Assembly (NCBI GenBank): GCA_023269645.1
Contig: JAHFPR010000111.1
Location: forward strand, 1-6,972
DNA: 6,972 bases
Reading direction: 5' to 3'
Source of the DNA: Alphaproteobacteria bacterium
GTDB taxonomy: Bacteria > Pseudomonadota > Alphaproteobacteria > Rickettsiales > UBA8987
Both the position numbers and the translations under genes were made by a program. Under the pieces are notes generated by a model. That model ran no database searches. It saw only the letters and a list, made by a program, of their open reading frames with translations, and was not told where the DNA came from. Shown here piece by piece: positions 6,201 to 6,972 of this stretch (the stretch's first letter is position 1; each line of letters starts with the position of its first letter).

Positions 6201-6898
6201 CACTGAAATTCACCGCGCTGGTGCTGGAGCGGCTGCTGAAAACCGGCAGGCCGGAGGAAGTTGTGTTCTCCACACACGGGGTGCGCGAGGGTGCGATGTT
6301 CCATCTGCTTCCGGCACGCATCCGGGCGCAGGACGCGCTCATCGCGGGTGCGGCGGATATGATCGGCCACCTTTCCCCCGAAGGTGGCAGGCAGTGGACT
6401 TCGTTCGGCTACGAGCTTTACGACTGGATGACCCCGTTGTTCAGCCACGAAACGCTCTATATGCGGCGGTTGCGCAAAGTGGCCTGCATCCTGAGCCGCC
6501 TGGCGTGGCACGAGCATTCGGCTTACCGCGCGGAAATGGCTTTCCGCTGGGTGCTGGACGCGGAACTCCCCGCCATTGACCACTGGGAGCGTATGTTCGT
6601 GGCACTCATCGTATTTTACCGCTACCAATCCACCGAAAACCCGGAAATCATGACGCTGGCGCGAACGATGCTCAAGAATAAATGGGTGCGCCGCGCGCAG
6701 GAAATCGGTTTCGCCATGCGGCTGGGATACAGCATCTCCGGCGGCGCGCCGCAGCTTGTTTCCCGCACACGCCTCGCCGTGAAAGCCAGGAAACTGATAC
6801 TCGATGCTGGAGATGCCGACCGCGCGCTTATCAATAATGAAGTGCGGCGGCGACTGGAAAAACTCGCTACTGCGATGGGGCTGGCATCCACAACATAG
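3209..6898 (+). CDS. ppk-ppx: Fused polyphosphate kinase 1 - exopolyphosphatase (Ppk1-Ppx)
   Basis: A 1229-residue open frame joining two opposing enzymes. Residues about 16-705 are Ppk1, which reversibly transfers ATP gamma-phosphate onto polyphosphate. It starts with RFFNRELSWLAFN (21-33). The E. coli active-site residues are all found at a constant offset of +14: Arg389 (TLYR), Arg419 (KARFDE), autophosphorylated His449 in HCK, and His606 (LEHAR). Phe482 replaces the adenine-stacking Tyr468. Residues about 732-1229 are Ppx of the ASKHA fold, which hydrolyses terminal phosphates: phosphate-1 loop AVMDIGSNSVRL (736-747), GEQEA with catalytic Glu843, phosphate-2 loop DLGGGSLEL (864-872, Glu871), the AVGGGFRALAKIH adenosine-type motif, and the alphaproteobacterial C-terminal domain (RLAWHEHSAYRAEMAF). 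The linker (about 706-731) is basic. In many alphaproteobacteria ppk and ppx are adjacent but separate genes. Start is GTG with AGGGA. Confidence 0.93.
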   Translation: MPEKSPQKTTPSLPDDLPENRFFNRELSWLAFNISVLEEAQNAHNPLLERLKFLAISASNLDEFYMVRVASIKNQIRLHVRERSPDGLTPTQQLEEIGAGTRELMRAQHECWKGLKAGLLAEHIAIVPLSGLAGEEQSWIRDYFTRHIFPALTPIIVDGVHPFPFLPNLSLAMVLTLQPEKTQDAEQKIAHAVLPIPVMLDRFIRLPSTRKARHRFALLDDVIALFLKELLPGYGVVDRGIIHIIRDSEIEVAEEVENRVLSFETALERRRRGEVIRLTVGSGMSQMLREFVLRELHIHEKSIARRNEIPGLGDIMELYGVDRPELKFPPHRIRFPERIDDFSGDCFSAIKAKDLIVHHPYESFDVVVQFLRQAARDPNVVAIKQTLYRTSSDSPIVHALIEAAEAGKAVTAVMELKARFDEEANIRWGRNLEKAGAQVIYGVPKLKIHCKVSLVIRNEGGRTQTYVHFGTGNYHPVNARVFSDLSFFTCDAALCRDAARLFNTMTGYATPEKFEKIIVAPLGLRLTLLWLIDEEIAYAKAGRPAAIWLKMNALQDAAMIDALYRASCAGVQIDLVVRGICALRPGIRGLSENIRVKSIVGRFLEHARIFCFGAGKGLPHPESKVFISSADWMQRNLDWRIEVMVPIENPTVHSQVQDQIMGANLKDTKQSWALAPDGSYKHLRSRNKSLLSAHEYFMSNPSLSGRGSALYSGQERKRKEPQILPAARPELPRHIAVMDIGSNSVRLVVYDGLKRVPLPLLNEKVLCGLARDMERTGKLYAPGVDLAYQSVLRYMEIIKALDVKDVFAFATAAVRDAEDGRVFAERIEQASGLTVQVLSGEQEARRGALGIAASFYEADGVVCDLGGGSLELSQLVYEAGRDYKISDMVKQEVSVPLGPLRLQVLAHGDIERGREIVDHYLAKFPLAACMKDKTLYAVGGGFRALAKIHLATAGYPLQVLHQLSVKPSMLKKTIAAIIKSPEMQLSTLPAVSAKRLDTLKFTALVLERLLKTGRPEEVVFSTHGVREGAMFHLLPARIRAQDALIAGAADMIGHLSPEGGRQWTSFGYELYDWMTPLFSHETLYMRRLRKVACILSRLAWHEHSAYRAEMAFRWVLDAELPAIDHWERMFVALIVFYRYQSTENPEIMTLARTMLKNKWVRRAQEIGFAMRLGYSISGGAPQLVSRTRLAVKARKLILDAGDADRALINNEVRRRLEKLATAMGLASTT
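5363..5377 (+). promoter_or_regulatory. Internal Shine-Dalgarno and in-frame ATT at the Ppk-Ppx junction
   Basis: AAGGAG (5363-5368) is followed after six bases by ATT (5375-5377), which is in frame (residue 723). Starting there gives ILPAARPELPRHIAVMDIG, the length of N-terminus expected of a stand-alone Ppx. ATT is a rare but real bacterial start codon (infC). It may therefore be an inactivated ancestral ppx start or a site still making free Ppx. The linker polypurine run could also produce such a match by chance. Confidence 0.4.
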
Positions 6899-6912
6899 AC
6901 TTTCCGGAAAGT
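6899..6912. repeat. 14-bp perfect palindrome after the ppk-ppx stop
   Basis: ACTTTCCGGAAAGT begins directly after the TAG stop. As RNA it would be a 5-bp stem with a CCGG loop and no following T-run, so it is a poor terminator. As DNA it could be a protein-binding site at the edge of the next promoter. Confidence 0.4.
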
Positions 6913-6940
6913 TGTACAAAAGTTAATTGATTATTAATAA
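6912..6940 (+). promoter_or_regulatory. Candidate promoter for a gene beyond the right edge
   Basis: TTGTAC (6912-6917), a 17-bp spacer and TAATAA (6935-6940) form a plausible sigma-70-type promoter reading rightwards. The window ends with AGAGGGG, which could be the ribosome-binding site of a gene starting just outside. The CtrA-type site lies inside this promoter. Confidence 0.45.
6923..6937. promoter_or_regulatory. Perfect CtrA-type site TTAA-N7-TTAA
   Basis: TTAA (6923-6926), seven bases, TTAA (6934-6937) matches the full CtrA consensus of alphaproteobacteria, the master response regulator of cell-cycle and motility genes. It overlaps the -10 of the candidate promoter, a position where binding would more likely repress. 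The stretch is AT-rich, so chance must be considered. Confidence 0.4.
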
Positions 6941-6972
6941 AGTGGGTTCTTTTTACAACTTTCACAGAGGGG

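Larger units (their letters stand above)
6907..6963. repeat. 10-bp inverted repeat flanking the terminal promoter
   Basis: GAAAGTTGTA (6907-6916) and TACAACTTTC (6954-6963) are exact reverse complements 37 bp apart. They bracket the CtrA-type site and the -10 box. They could be paired operator half-sites or the base of a long stem-loop. Confidence 0.55.

Noticed and set aside
5432..6919. 495-codon open frame on the minus strand over the Ppx half
   Set aside because: Antisense shadow produced by GC-rich codon bias. The translation is rich in H, R and Q without domain features, while the opposite strand has clear Ppx motifs.

Overview
The window looks like chromosomal DNA of an alphaproteobacterium, lineage not resolvable from here. 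The signs are an exopolyphosphatase with the alphaproteobacterial type of C-terminal half, a COQ10/RatA START protein, an ArsR-like regulator of a type common in that class, a perfect TTAA-N7-TTAA (CtrA-type) site near the right edge, and intergenic palindromes of the CGTCATTGCGAG and CGTCATTCCCGC kinds. Most of the window is GC-rich. The leftmost gene is visibly less so and uses other codons, which suggests acquisition.

Layout, left to right. (1) 2-1024, minus strand: DNA cytosine-5 methyltransferase, N-terminal 341 residues, cut by the window edge inside motif IX. (2) 1025-1281: intergenic region with an extended -10 promoter for the methyltransferase, a 13-bp direct repeat spaced 33 bp that overlaps this promoter, and a 15-bp-period tandem repeat in the leader. 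(3) 1282-1908, plus: pentapeptide-repeat protein. (4) 1909-2051: strong promoter with a dyad at its -35, then a short leader that could form alternative hairpins. (5) 2052-2402, plus: ArsR-family winged-helix regulator. (6) 2403-2662: non-coding region between convergent genes, filled by two nested dispersed palindromic repeats. (7) 2663-3127, minus: COQ10/RatA START-domain protein. (8) 3128-3208: divergent intergenic region. (9) 3209-6898, plus: one open frame encoding a complete polyphosphate kinase 1 followed by a complete exopolyphosphatase. (10) 6899-6972: regulatory DNA, probably the promoter of a gene just outside the window.

The main discovery candidate is the Ppk1-Ppx fusion. It joins the enzyme that makes polyphosphate from ATP to the enzyme that degrades it, and the recognised catalytic residues of both halves are present. 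At the junction there is an AAGGAG six bases before an in-frame ATT codon, exactly where a separate Ppx would begin, so it may be a relic or a still-working internal start. The methyltransferase, the pentapeptide protein and the ArsR regulator show no clear pathway link to polyphosphate. They read as independent transcription units beside a core-metabolism locus.
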